A stretch of 23,254 nucleotides of DNA from Nitzschia sp. DOCU1 (Eukaryota; Bacillariophyta; Bacillariophyceae; Bacillariales; Bacillariaceae). Where the stretch lies: positions 1 through 23,254 of the forward strand of contig CATOAN010000015.1 of assembly GCA_951394045.1 (NCBI GenBank). Direction: 5' to 3'. A program made the translations under genes and the position numbers. This document shows positions 9,305 to 19,000 of this stretch, in pieces (position 1 is the stretch's first letter; every line of letters begins with the position of its first letter). The notes beneath the pieces are model-generated. The model did no database searches. It saw nothing but the letters and a program-made list of their open reading frames with translations, and was not told the DNA's origin.

Positions 9305-9685
9305 GCTGGATTTACAAAGGCTACTATATCCTCTTTTGTTGCACCACTCCTGAATTCAATGCTTGTCGAACGATAGTAATGGACAGAGATGTTTTTGCCA
9401 CCGAGACGATCGAGAGAGCCTCCTCCACTCATCAAGTTCGAGCGTGACAGGCGCAGCGCGCCGGCCAATGATGGGAAAGTGGTGCAGATTCTCCCTCCGA
9501 GGAAAAAGGGGGGAATCCCGACAAGGCTTCGATTTCGTTCCGAAAGAAAGTTTCGCAAAAAAGCCAAGGGACGATGACGACCACGATGACAGCCATACGT
9601 CGGCATGGTTCCACATCCACGCCGCAAGTCGCATAAATCAAACACCCCCAACCTTTTGATTCTGGAAATACTCTTCTACACAAAA
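9305..9685. promoter_or_regulatory. shared divergent promoter region
   Basis: 381 bp between the minus-strand start at 9304 and the plus-strand start at 9686, so both promoters must fit here or overlap. Frames on both strands in this interval are shadows of a GC-rich, stop-poor tract (9430-9560). No TATA box is obvious. Confidence 0.45.
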
Positions 9686-9985
9686 ATGAGTTCTTCTTCT
9701 TCTTATTGTCAACTGGAAGTAAACAGTCTTGACGGCCGCAAGGTTATCTTTGAACAAATTTCTGCCACCGACACGTCCATTGAAGATGTCTTTGGCATGG
9801 TGCAAACCGTGGAAGAGCCGGGCAGTCAATGGAAACTCATGGCGGTGGTCAGCGGACGGCTGGTACCACTGCATTGGGCAGAACGAGATCGAAAATTGTC
9901 CGACGTTGGCCTGCAAGGAAACGATGAGCGATATCGAATCGAAGTGTGTCTGGCATGGGCAGAATTGAAAAAAGTTCTCACATAA
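9686..9985 (+). CDS. small hypothetical protein, possible beta-grasp (ubiquitin-like) fold
   Basis: A 99-residue protein starting MSSSSSYCQLEVNSLDGRKV; the context ACAAAAATGAG is a good eukaryotic start. The pattern resembles a ubiquitin-like domain: a first strand (CQLEVNSLDGRKVIFEQI), a helix region (TSIEDVFGMVQTVEE), a strand (WKLMAVVSGRLVPL), then a short polar segment 'RKLSDVGLQGNDERYRIEV', which echoes the 'tLsdyni...' region of ubiquitin. There is no C-terminal Gly-Gly, so conjugation is unlikely. This is pattern matching only; no named family is recognised. It is divergent from the toroid gene and convergent with the FIST gene. Confidence 0.55.
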   Translation: MSSSSSYCQLEVNSLDGRKVIFEQISATDTSIEDVFGMVQTVEEPGSQWKLMAVVSGRLVPLHWAERDRKLSDVGLQGNDERYRIEVCLAWAELKKVLT

Positions 9986-10125
9986 GTTGCGGGGCGGCAA
10001 GAAGGCGACTACCGTTACGCATATATCGACTGCTACCCGAGCCAGAAAAACCACGGAGTTGTGATTGCCGGGACCTACGGAACAGGATGGCGTTATCGAC
10101 TACTGTCTGGCTGAGTTGCCTTGTT

Positions 10126-10169
10126 TTTTGCGTCTAACGACGCTACGTCTAAGGGGGATAGACGCAAAA
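10126..10169. repeat. perfect 11-bp inverted repeat, 22-bp loop, between convergent genes
   Basis: TTTTGCGTCTA (10126-10136) and TAGACGCAAAA (10159-10169) are exact reverse complements. They sit in the 287-bp gap between a plus-strand gene ending at 9985 and a minus-strand gene ending at 10273. An RNA hairpin could form in either 3' region. A 3'-end or termination role is plausible but not shown; a small mobile-element remnant is the alternative. Confidence 0.7.
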
Positions 10170-10272
10170 GATAGACACATTCTCGCTGTGAATGGTGGTG
10201 AGAAGGTGCCAAATATGGATGCATACAGTAATGCGCCGAAGTATAGTAGAGGGTAGAGGGGTTTGTCGCGGT

Positions 10273-11502
10273 CTAATACTTGTTTGAAGTCGTATGGATC
10301 GACAATATGGTCGTCATGCTATGTTGCGTGCACGGGATGTTGTTTGGTTCATTTACAAAACCAGCAAAGGAACTTGGGCCCAGTTCGCCATGTGCAAACA
10401 TTCCGTACACCCGTGGAGACACCGTGCCGGGGAATGCTTGAGCGGTTTGAGTTGGTTCAATGTGCTCTTCCCCATACAAATTGACTCCTCGAGTAAAGCA
10501 CGGGAAAATACCTATGGACCCAGTGGCAGTGAACCCAGATGGCATTTTCTCAAGAAGAGCAGCTGTCGCTGAATCCGCATTATCCGTGAACGTAGCAACA
10601 CCTGTAGGTTCCTTGCCTGTATCTGCAATCCAAAAGTAGGGAACAGATTTCAAGTCGCCGCTATCCAATAACCATGTTGCCTTTGTGATTCCTCCAAAAT
10701 GAACAGGTGCCTTGCTTCTATCTTTCCCCCACGCTCCTGACTGATCTGCAATAACCATCATACTGGACGCGTCGTTCGGAAAATCCTTGGTGGTTCCACA
10801 CACTACGGTTCCGTCGTTGGACGATGCAATCCCTATCGCCAAGCATCCCGTGCCACCACTCCCACCACTATATCCATATTCTTGCCCTCGTCCCTTCTCC
10901 ATAAGTTCAATATTTTTCCCAAGTTCTTCATCATATCCAAGTATTCCATAGGTTTCTGATAAGAAGACTGGACAGTTTAGTTCCTTCGCTGCCTTGACAA
11001 GCTCGACATGGTCGACCCCCAAACTCAACAGGACCAGGGCGTCCAGAGGAAGAAGCGACTGTAGCTTAGCTGCCAGTAACGATGTGGCTGCTGCGCCTTT
11101 TTGATCCACTGAATCCTGCAGAGTTTCTGGCAGTGATTCTTGTGCTAGCCCCCGATGCAATTCACAAGTCGGACTTTGTGACCTCAATGTTAGCGCCAAT
11201 TTGAGTAGGGGATTCTCAATTCCCGCCTGGTGTGCCACTTGCACTGCGATTTTCGTCGCTTCCTCGTAGGACTGGACTTGGATGGGTGCGGCTGCCGCCA
11301 GTGCATCCAAAAATACATCTTTGCGCAAAAACGCGTGGGCCTCACAAAAGACATTACGAGGACTACTCGGCCAAGGAGCATGGACGGATACTTGAATTTC
11401 ACGATTGACGATCGGGGAGACTAGCTCGTCGTCGCTGCTGGCGGCAGTGGATAGTTGTACGAGCGACCACAGTCGAAATGCCAATAAAAGTAACTTTCTC
11501 AT
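10273..11502 (-). CDS. secreted or luminal FIST-domain protein
   Basis: FIST domains (F-box and intracellular signal transduction) are sensory small-ligand-binding domains usually found inside cells. Here 409 residues start with MRKLLLLAFRLWSLVQLSTA, a clear signal peptide. FIST_N-like features: LDALVLLSLGVDHVELVKAA and CPVFLSETYGILGYDEE, then GRGQEYGYSGGSGG. FIST_C-like features near the end: IGIFPCFTRGVNLYGEEH, then PRVYGMFAHGELGP, corresponding to the family 'ifscv.Rg' and 'GfyayGEigp' signatures. The frame stays open to an ATG at 11742, but those 80 extra residues are Cys/Phe-rich without structure, and the Met at 11502 makes the signal peptide N-terminal, so I prefer it. No F-box or signalling domain is attached. 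The ligand is unknown. Confidence 0.72.
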   Translation of the reverse strand: MRKLLLLAFRLWSLVQLSTAASSDDELVSPIVNREIQVSVHAPWPSSPRNVFCEAHAFLRKDVFLDALAAAAPIQVQSYEEATKIAVQVAHQAGIENPLLKLALTLRSQSPTCELHRGLAQESLPETLQDSVDQKGAAATSLLAAKLQSLLPLDALVLLSLGVDHVELVKAAKELNCPVFLSETYGILGYDEELGKNIELMEKGRGQEYGYSGGSGGTGCLAIGIASSNDGTVVCGTTKDFPNDASSMMVIADQSGAWGKDRSKAPVHFGGITKATWLLDSGDLKSVPYFWIADTGKEPTGVATFTDNADSATAALLEKMPSGFTATGSIGIFPCFTRGVNLYGEEHIEPTQTAQAFPGTVSPRVYGMFAHGELGPSSFAGFVNEPNNIPCTQHSMTTILSIHTTSNKY

Positions 11503-12004
11503 TTTGTTCGTTCCGTAGTGCCAATAGAACAAGAATTTGAAATCGGGGATCTCTGATAATCTCGGAAGATAGGTTGAGCGGTTAAACGTATCTCTTATAT
11601 CACTGCTGTGGACGAAGCAACTGGAACAATGCCAGAAGCACAACAACGTCGGATCGGCAATGTTGTTGTTGCAAAGAGAGGATCGAGCAAACAGGAGCCA
11701 CTCTCGGAATCTGACCGACGAAAGCAGACCGTCCATCGTCATCCAATCAAAATCTTCCAGAAATCGTGGGAGAAGCTTTGAAGGGACGCCACGTGGAATA
11801 TTACTTTTGGATAGATCTTGTCACACCCTTTTGGCTCCTCCCGCCGCGCGGCACCAAAGATATCGGTGTCTCCCGAGGATCGATGTGAAAACTGTGATGA
11901 TGATTGAGAGTCGACCATGAGAGTCATCGAGCCGGAAAACGAAATTCGGATGGACAGAGGATAGACCCACTATCAGGAGGTAACGAAGTGGTCCCATCGT
12001 AGAA
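11503..12004. promoter_or_regulatory. divergent intergenic region
   Basis: 502 bp between the FIST start (minus) and the coiled-coil gene start (plus), so it should hold both promoters. The in-frame upstream extension of the FIST frame (11503-11742) is treated here as untranslated leader. No repeat or TATA box is evident. Confidence 0.4.
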
Positions 12005-13264
12005 ATGAAACAAGTCGAATTGCGTCTGATTCCCGCCCCAGGTCAAAAGCCCGAATTTTTGGCCACTCTGGAGCTTGTGCAAAAGAACAATGTGCATCCT
12101 CTCTGGCCGAGTTTGCCGGCTGTGATAGTACTAGAAGGCTATACGAGAGATGCCTGGGCCGTGGATACGGCAACGAAATGGACGCAGTGGCAAGTAGAAG
12201 CAGTAGACGGACGAAACAAATTACCAGGCTTTGTGAAGTACTTACGAGACCGGCAAAAGACGGCATATGGACGGTTTGGGGGATCCATGGTATGGGTGAT
12301 TTCGCATGATCAAACGAGTTCATCGACGTTAAACTGTAGGATTGCGGGGCTAAACAAGATTCCGAACTGTCCTCTGAAAGCAAATCCGACGAGTAGCAGT
12401 CAGGCCTCCGCTCCAACGAGCAAACCGGCTGCAGCCCCCAAACCGCCAGCACCCACTCCTGCTGCCACTGCTGCTAATGCAGAATCCTCCAACAAGCCGA
12501 AACGAAAAGGGTTTGGGTTATTGGGAAATCTGGTGGGTGCTCAAAGACGCACCAATGAGCAAGTCCAGCTGGCATCCACTGTGGCACCCAAAAAGGCTCC
12601 GCCTCCTGACGAAGTTTCCCGGGATGTACCTGCCGGTTCAACTGCCGTATCCTCCCATGCCGCCGTGCAGCCTTCCGCGGCCACCGAGGGAACCAAGACG
12701 GCGGGTCAAGTGTTGGCGGAGTTTCGCCAAGAAATGGAACAAGAAATGTTGGATTTTGATTTGTCAGACGAACCATGCCTCAAAGTTAAGATTGATTTGG
12801 CTGTCAAATTACGTTTGTTGCAAGAAGACGAGAAACAGTCCGGCCGCGTAACGATGGAAGTCTTAAAATATATTGTTTATGAGCAAGCCGAAGAAGTAAA
12901 TGAAGAATGGATTGCTCACAGAGAGCCTAGCGAATTCATGGATGAAGCGGTTATTGCCATTTACAAGGAAGGCGAAGCCCCGCCTGAAGTGTTGGAAGAC
13001 GTCAACAAGGCGGAGTTGCCCGATGAGATCAGGGGCCAGCAGCGAGCCATGCAAGAACAGCGGCAAAAGGCGGAACAAATCAAGGCACAACGGATTCGGA
13101 TGGAGCAGACCAAGTTGGCATTGCAAGTTCAGCAACAGCAGCAGCAGAAGCAAGAAGACGATGTTGAAGACGAAGACGAATTTGCGACCCTGAATATTCA
13201 AAAGAGAGATCGTCGGACTATTGAGGATTATGAGCGTGAAGCAAAGCGACGGCGAGAGGAATGA
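12005..13264 (+). CDS. hypothetical coiled-coil protein with polyQ tract
   Basis: A 419-residue protein without a signal peptide, so likely cytosolic or nuclear. Residues 1-120 look globular (VELRLIPAPGQKPEFLATLE; WTQWQVEAVDGRNKLPGFVK). Residues 128-165 are Ala/Pro/Ser-rich linker. Next is a basic patch, KPKRKGFGLLGNLVGAQRRT. Residues about 230-320 form an acidic helical part (AEFRQEMEQEMLDFDLSDEP). Residues about 340-390 are a charged coiled coil with a Gln run (QQQQQQKQEDD, CAG/CAA codons). The C-terminal tail, DRRTIEDYEREAKRRREE, is basic and helical and could be a nuclear-targeting or RNA-contacting tail. I do not recognise a family. The start is the first ATG in the open frame after a divergent promoter region. 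Confidence 0.65.
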   Translation: MKQVELRLIPAPGQKPEFLATLELVQKNNVHPLWPSLPAVIVLEGYTRDAWAVDTATKWTQWQVEAVDGRNKLPGFVKYLRDRQKTAYGRFGGSMVWVISHDQTSSSTLNCRIAGLNKIPNCPLKANPTSSSQASAPTSKPAAAPKPPAPTPAATAANAESSNKPKRKGFGLLGNLVGAQRRTNEQVQLASTVAPKKAPPPDEVSRDVPAGSTAVSSHAAVQPSAATEGTKTAGQVLAEFRQEMEQEMLDFDLSDEPCLKVKIDLAVKLRLLQEDEKQSGRVTMEVLKYIVYEQAEEVNEEWIAHREPSEFMDEAVIAIYKEGEAPPEVLEDVNKAELPDEIRGQQRAMQEQRQKAEQIKAQRIRMEQTKLALQVQQQQQQKQEDDVEDEDEFATLNIQKRDRRTIEDYEREAKRRREE

Positions 13265-14760
13265 TGGATGTTTTGTGGGGGCTTGCTCCGCTAGTCTTAG
13301 CGGTGCGCGACATTTGGGGTTGAAACCAGAGGCAACGTGGCCAATCTCGTTTGTTGACCTGCACCGCCGCCAGCAGGGCCAGAAGACGACTTGTTCCGCA
13401 TCGTCGAAGGAGAAATAGAGAACGACAATGACGATGACGGCATCGAGAAGGATGCTGTTGATAAAAATGTCCAGGCACTATTCAGGATCTACAACTAGGT
13501 TCCTGTTTTGCTGTCAAGGCGTAATTACTTGTTGGAACTACTAGTAGTGATGTTTGCGAACTACGTTGTGTAAACAAAACATGGTTGTAAGTTTAACATC
13601 TGCTGGCTAGTCTAGCCATAGTTGTCAAATGCGGAAAAGTCAAACGTAAATCCTTTTCAACAGCTGATTGCGTCTACACGTTCGTATCTAAAGAGTACGG
13701 ATGACAAAGAAGAGTTTCTTGAATGGAGCGCCCATGGACTCGCTTCCTGGGAGTTCTCCCTAAAGACACACGCCAAAAGCAGCAGGAAAGCTATTGGTGC
13801 GTCACAGTGACCACAACGATAAGAAGTAAAAAGTACAGTATGCCTTAGCCCAAGCATACACCGAACCGTCCTCCATAATCGTAGCAGCTGTTGCTTCCGC
13901 AACATTTTTCAGCACTCACTGGCTTTGGAAACTAGGATTACAATAGGAATTGGTTTGGTACCATCAAGCGACCAGAAACTCCTGCATGGGATAAATAAAG
14001 CCATTATCTTTGTGTACACACACATATATCCAGATATCATCAGTGAGAGAGCCATACAGTGAACAAAAGCCCGCGGATGATACTCGAATAAAATGTTCGT
14101 CGACAAGGTTCGGTACCAGAATACAAAGGGGGGTAGGGTGATTGTCGTGTTTCACATGGTGTCCTCGGAGAGCACAATCGAAATGCCTTTGAAACAGTAG
14201 CGCTCCACTGACGGCTCCACACAATTAATAGCGTTGTACTCGGTCGGTCCAAGCTACGACGACTCTTTGTCATCATCCGAGGGCGACATATGGCGTGTCG
14301 CTAGTGTCGCCCTGACAAGAAGTTTGCGTTGACCTTTTGCGAGCTCCTGCTGGTTGCTTGTTTGCGTTTCTGGTCTGAACAGAAAGAAAGGAGACAGAGT
14401 GGTAGCTTTGAATGAATGAACCGGGTTTGAATCGTTGGTACCGATAAATGAAACGCAGGAATGGCATCGCAGTCGTCTCCTTCTGTTAATAATTCCGAAG
14501 TACCGTCATTATGGTGCCAGCAGATGAGTTATACTGCTATTTCACTCACAAGTACATCGAGAACCTCAATTGCGAACATTTCACTCTTTCGCCTTATTGG
14601 TTCGCGACATCAAACTACCAGTATGCAAATAAAAAATGACACTCGCACTCGCAAGCTACCGGTACTATTGGAAGTAGCTCAGCACACTCAAGACGGGGTA
14701 TTTTGGCGGGCGAAATGCCGTAAAACAGCCATAAGGACCCCGCCTTGAATATGAACTCGC
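13265..14760. other. gene-poor stretch with small unsupported frames
   Basis: About 1.5 kb after the coiled-coil gene. It includes that gene's 3' region and many short frames on both strands. One plus-strand frame (13622-13810, no ATG start, stop just upstream) reads like coding sequence, with EEFLEWSAHGLASWEFSLK, and could be a terminal exon behind a CATAG acceptor or a gene relic. A 95-codon frame at 14461-14748 is Ser/Thr-rich with no motif. I see no tRNA, rRNA or transposase signature. Confidence 0.3.
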
Positions 14761-14790
14761 TACAGCTTTGCAAATAATACGCTACGTGTA
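14761..14790 (+). repeat. 30-bp direct repeat, copy 1
   Basis: Begins TACAGCTTTGCAAATAATAC and ends CGTGTA. An identical copy lies 196 bp downstream at 14957-14986. The TTTGCAAATAA core contains an octamer-like ATTTGCAAA-type sequence. Function unknown. Confidence 0.8.
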
Positions 14791-14956
14791 TTATGGTTCC
14801 ATTTCATCTCGAAACAGAAACGCGCCGAAAAATTTTCCCCCCAATGGGACGCGAAGCCAAAATCTTTTCTGATCGCCAGATCGCCGGCCAAGTTCGGATT
14901 GGAGGGAAAATCACGGTCCAACGCGTAGATAAGTCCCGTAGACTATCTCTTTGGGT

Positions 14957-15006
14957 TACAGCTTTGCAAATAATACGCTACGTGTACTACTTTGCAAATA
15001 AAACGC
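14957..15006 (+). repeat. 30-bp direct repeat, copy 2, plus partial third copy
   Basis: 14957-14986 is identical to 14761-14790. It is followed at once by CTTTGCAAATAAAACGC (14990-15006), a shortened third copy of the core. The clustering suggests local slippage duplication or a multi-copy binding site. Confidence 0.75.
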
Positions 15007-15431
15007 ATGTCCTTTCGCGTGGCCCATAATAACTGGTGGGTTCGCACTACCCGTCAAACTGACCGCGGTGAGTTTTTGCCAGACAAGCAACCTCGCAAGC
15101 GCCGACTCGTACCACCTTCGACGATGTTTATGATCCTGCAAGACACGCTAGCGAACGGTCGGTATCCCGGAACCACCAGGGGGGTTCACTACTAGCGTTC
15201 GTGCATTCGCTCCTCGATTGAATTGTGTTTAAGGGCAGTAGTAACATGGCAACGCCGGCTCGCAAGAGAGAAGCGGTCACAATAAATAATCAAAGACGGG
15301 ACATTTCTCAAGTGCTTTACCTGCACAAAGTGCCGTAGCATGAACAGCAAATAAGCCTGCCAGCTCTTGCACTTGCGATAAAATCGGTGGGATCGAAAAT
15401 ATCCGAGAGCAGGCTGGGCACAGCTAAATTT
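15007..15431. other. non-coding stretch between repeats
   Basis: About 425 bp without a supported gene. Short frames at 14992-15195 and on the opposite strand carry no motif. I see no RNA gene or further repeat. Confidence 0.3.
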
Positions 15432-15919
15432 TTAAGGGCATATGCAAAAAGATCCTAGATACCGGGGGAGGAACCTTGGGCAGTTTCGCGGCGAGTCTCT
15501 TTTCTTCATCGGTCATTTATGAACAGTTGCGTGATATTATTAGATACCTTCATGCATAAAAAGTACAGGTACGAGGTTTTGTCGTGACAATACACGCAAT
15601 ACGAAAGACGGACAGACATTGAGAAATGGAGGCAAGATCGAAATAGCAAAAAGATCCGATGACCGCTTGGCATATTAAGGGCATATGCAAAACGATCCTA
15701 GATACCGGGGGAGGAACCTTGGGCAGTTTCGCGGCGAGTCTCTTTTCTTCATCGGTCATTTATGAACAGTTGCGTGATATTATTAGATACCTTCATGCAT
15801 TTTTGGTACAGGTACGAGGTTTTGTCGTGACAATACATGCAATACGAAAAAGACGGACAGACATTGAGAAATGGAGGCAAGATCGAAAAAGCAAAAAGAT
15901 CCGATGACCGCTTGCCATA
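15432..15919 (+). repeat. tandem duplication, units of 243 and 245 bp
   Basis: Unit 1 is 15432-15674 and unit 2 is 15675-15919, both starting TTAAGGGCATATGCAAAA. By eye they differ at about ten bases, five of them clustered (ATAAAAAGT versus ATTTTTGGT), plus a 2-bp insertion in an A run. The unit carries no convincing coding content; an 82-codon frame in unit 2 is interrupted in unit 1. Unit 2 ends 158 bp before the start codon of the giant secreted-protein gene, so it may form part of that gene's upstream region. Confidence 0.85.
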
Positions 15920-16076
15920 TTGTTAACAACAAAACAACATAACGCTTTGCAGCCAACACAGAAATCGTCGTATTGCAGGGAGGAATTGTACTTCCAAAGT
16001 GTTTGAGGCAGCACACGAAGAAGTTATAAGTTAACAGCAACTGAATCAGTAACCGGGTCAAGAAGTTGCTGACAAG
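15920..16076 (+). promoter_or_regulatory. proximal upstream region of the giant mucin-like gene
   Basis: 158 bp from the end of the tandem duplication to the ATG at 16077, AT-rich at first (TTGTTAACAACAAAACAAC near 15920). No TATA box is clear. The start context is GACAAGATGA. Confidence 0.4.
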
Positions 16077-19000
16077 ATGAAGTTCCCATCGATTGTGGCG
16101 AGTTTGATTCTCGTCTCCTCGTTGTTGGGAGTTGCGGAGGCGGCTGACCCCGCTTGCTCGACCTACTCTGGCAACAACTGTCCGACGACCAGGTGCTTCA
16201 AGAGTGGTAACAGCTGCATCGCGCCCGCGGACTATCCTTGCTCCAGCCGCAATCTAGACGAATGCGAGTTTGGTTACGGTCGCTGCATGCAGGTCCGAAA
16301 CAAGTGTGAAGAAGTGAACGGAAGTGGTGCCTTGAACGCCACCTGCTTGGCTTCGCTTACCACCAGTAGCCAGGGTGACTTGATCTACGCTGAAATCGCC
16401 GGAAGTGGATGCGGCGCTGGCCTTGTCTGCTACGTTGCTGATGCGGCCAATGCCAATCAGACAGATGTTCCCATTAGTGGTACCTGCCAAACGGAAAAGT
16501 GCCTTGGCAAGAAGGTTCCAGGTAACTGCAACGGAAACAACCCGAGGGACCCGGACTGTGTTTCGAAGACGGAACGTGTTACGATCTGTCACCGAACTTG
16601 CTCGGCCAAGAACCCTTGGGTCCGTATCACCATTGATGAGGACGCCTGGGATGGCGAGGGCTGTGGCCACAAGCTCCAGCACGATATTCGTGACGAATGC
16701 AAGAACAAGGCGCCCTGGACCGAGTGGGGAGTGAATCGCAGGGACTACTTGATCAAGAGGCATGGGACTCGTGAACAGGTCGCCGCGAACCTTTCCACTG
16801 CTGAAGTCAAGGCATATTGGAGGAAGTGGGAGCCCGCTTGTCCCTACGTTCGCAATGGCAAGTGCTGCAGCTGGTTCGACCCCACGAATCCTTGCTGCGG
16901 TGAACAGAATCCTTCCCCCATCTACCCTGAGATCGATATTGTCAAGTACGCAGGCCCTCCAGGAATCTGCAGTGAAGCGGGCATTGGAAGCATGGAGGAT
17001 GTCGCCTACACAGTTCCCATGTCGCAGAACTGGTCATACTGCTACAAGATCAGTATCCCCCAAACAAGCGGCGAGTGCCTCTTCAATTTGACTATGAAAG
17101 ATCCGGCGTCGGCTGGAGGTACCCCGAATGGTGGTTTCATCCCTGTGTACAACTCTACTGGAGGCAATCTCTTCTGCCCTGGAACTGGAAGCAGTGTCTA
17201 CGTTTCAGGCCCCACCCAGCCTTTCTCCTCGGCTCCCAATGGTCCGAACAATGCTACTGTTGTTGGTATTGGTGACCTCTCTCGCCGTCAAGTCAGCGAC
17301 TCGGATGCTGCTCGAGTCGTTTCTGCAACTCCTGCGCCTGTTACTCCTGCGCCTGTTACTCCTGCCCCTGTTACTCCTGCCCCTGTTACCCCTGCCCCTG
17401 TAAAACCTACCCCTGCCCCTGTTACCCCAGCGCCTGTTATTCCAACCACGGCCGTGTGCTCGGCCTACACTGGTAACACCTGTCCGATCGAACGGTGCTT
17501 CAAGAGTGGTAACAGCTGCATCGCGCCCGCGGACTATCCTTGCTCCAGCCGCAGTGCAACCGAATGCGAGCTCCTTCTTGATGGTCGATGCCTTCAGATC
17601 CGAAACAAGTGCCAAGAAGTTGATCAGGCTGGTGGCTTGAACTCCACCTGCTTGTCTTCGCTCACCAATAGTAGCCAGGGTGACTTAATCTACGCAGCAA
17701 TCGATGGAAGTGGATGCGGACCTGGCCTTGTCTGCTACGTTGCTGATGCGGACAATGCCAATCAGACAGATGTTCCCATTAGTGGCACCTGCCAAACGGA
17801 AAGGTGCCTTGGCAAGAAGGTACCTGGTAACTGCAACGGAAACAACCCTAGGGACCCGGACTGTGTTTCGAAGACGGAACGTGTTACGATCTGTCACCGA
17901 ACTTGCTCGGCCACGAACCCTTGGGTGCGTATCACCATCGATGAGGACGCCTGGGACGGTGAAGGCTGCGGCCACAAGCTCCAACACGATATTCGTGACG
18001 AATGCAAGAACAAGGCGCCCTGGACCGAGTGGGGAGTGAATCGCAGGGACTACTTGATCAAGAGGCATGGGACTCGCGACCAGGTCGCCGCGAACCTGTC
18101 GAGCACAGCCGAAGTCAAGGCATATTGGAGGAAGTGGGAGCCCGCTTGTCCCTACGTTCGCAATGGCAAGTGCTGCAGCTGGTTCGACCCCACGAATCCT
18201 TGCTGCGGTGAACAGAATCCTTCCCCCATCTACCCTGAGATCGATATTGTCAAGTACGCAGGCCCTCCAGGAATCTGCAGTGAAGCGGGCATTGGAAGCA
18301 TGGAGGATGTCGCCTACACAGTTCCCATGTCGCAGAACTGGTCATACTGCTACAAGATCAGTATCCCCCAAACAAGCGGCGAGTGCCTCTTCAATTTGAC
18401 TATGAAAGATCCGGCGTCGGCTGGAGGTACCCCGAATGGTGGTTTCATCCCTGTGTACAACTCTACTGGAGGCAATCTCTTCTGCCCTGGAACTGGAAGC
18501 AGTGTCTACGTTTCAGGCCCCACCCAGCCTTTCTCCTCGGCTCCCAATGGTCCGAACAATGCAACTGTTGTTGGTACCGGCGAACTATCTCACCGTCAAG
18601 TCAGCGATTCCGATCCTGCTGGAGTCGTGAAGGCAACCCCGTCCCCAACCGCTGGACCCACTGCCGGTCCTACTACTGGACCCACTGCCGGTCCCACAGT
18701 TCTTCCTGTGATCCTTCACAAGAAACTTGTCGGACCTCCTGGTTTGTGTACTTATGATACCACGATGAATGGTCCTCTTGATGATTTCTCCTACAAAACT
18801 GGCCCTGGTGACGATTACTTCTACTGTTACGTGACCAGCTTGCCTAAGGAGGCTGAGGAGTGTTTGGTTAACGTGAGGGTCAGCGATCCAGCCCCCGTAG
18901 GCGGTACGACGACGGGGCCGATCAACTTGGGAATGATCTGCCCCGGAGAGGTTGTGTACTCTTCTGGAGTAACGAGCAAGGCCCCCCTTGATGGCGAAGG

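Noticed and set aside
9301..9659. Overlapping frames on both strands in the divergent promoter
   Set aside because: A GC-rich, stop-poor tract leaves four frames open at once and none shows family features.
11739..12452. Minus-strand frames over the start of the coiled-coil gene
   Set aside because: Low-complexity Ser/Leu text antisense to the better-supported plus frame.
15659..15907. 82-codon frame within the second tandem unit
   Set aside because: The other unit breaks the frame (TAA where unit 2 has TTT), so the frame is not under coding constraint.
15432..15919. CRISPR-like array
   Set aside because: Only two contiguous long units without spacers, in a eukaryotic context.
13265..16076. 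Possible tRNA genes or transposon in the gene-poor region
   Set aside because: Scanned for T-loop GGTTCGA-type sequences with matching stems, long terminal repeats and transposase motifs; found none convincing.
16254..18068. Paired minus-strand frames starting MPLDQVVPAIHSPLGPG
   Set aside because: They appear twice only because the Cys-rich block is duplicated; both are antisense to a well-supported coding frame.
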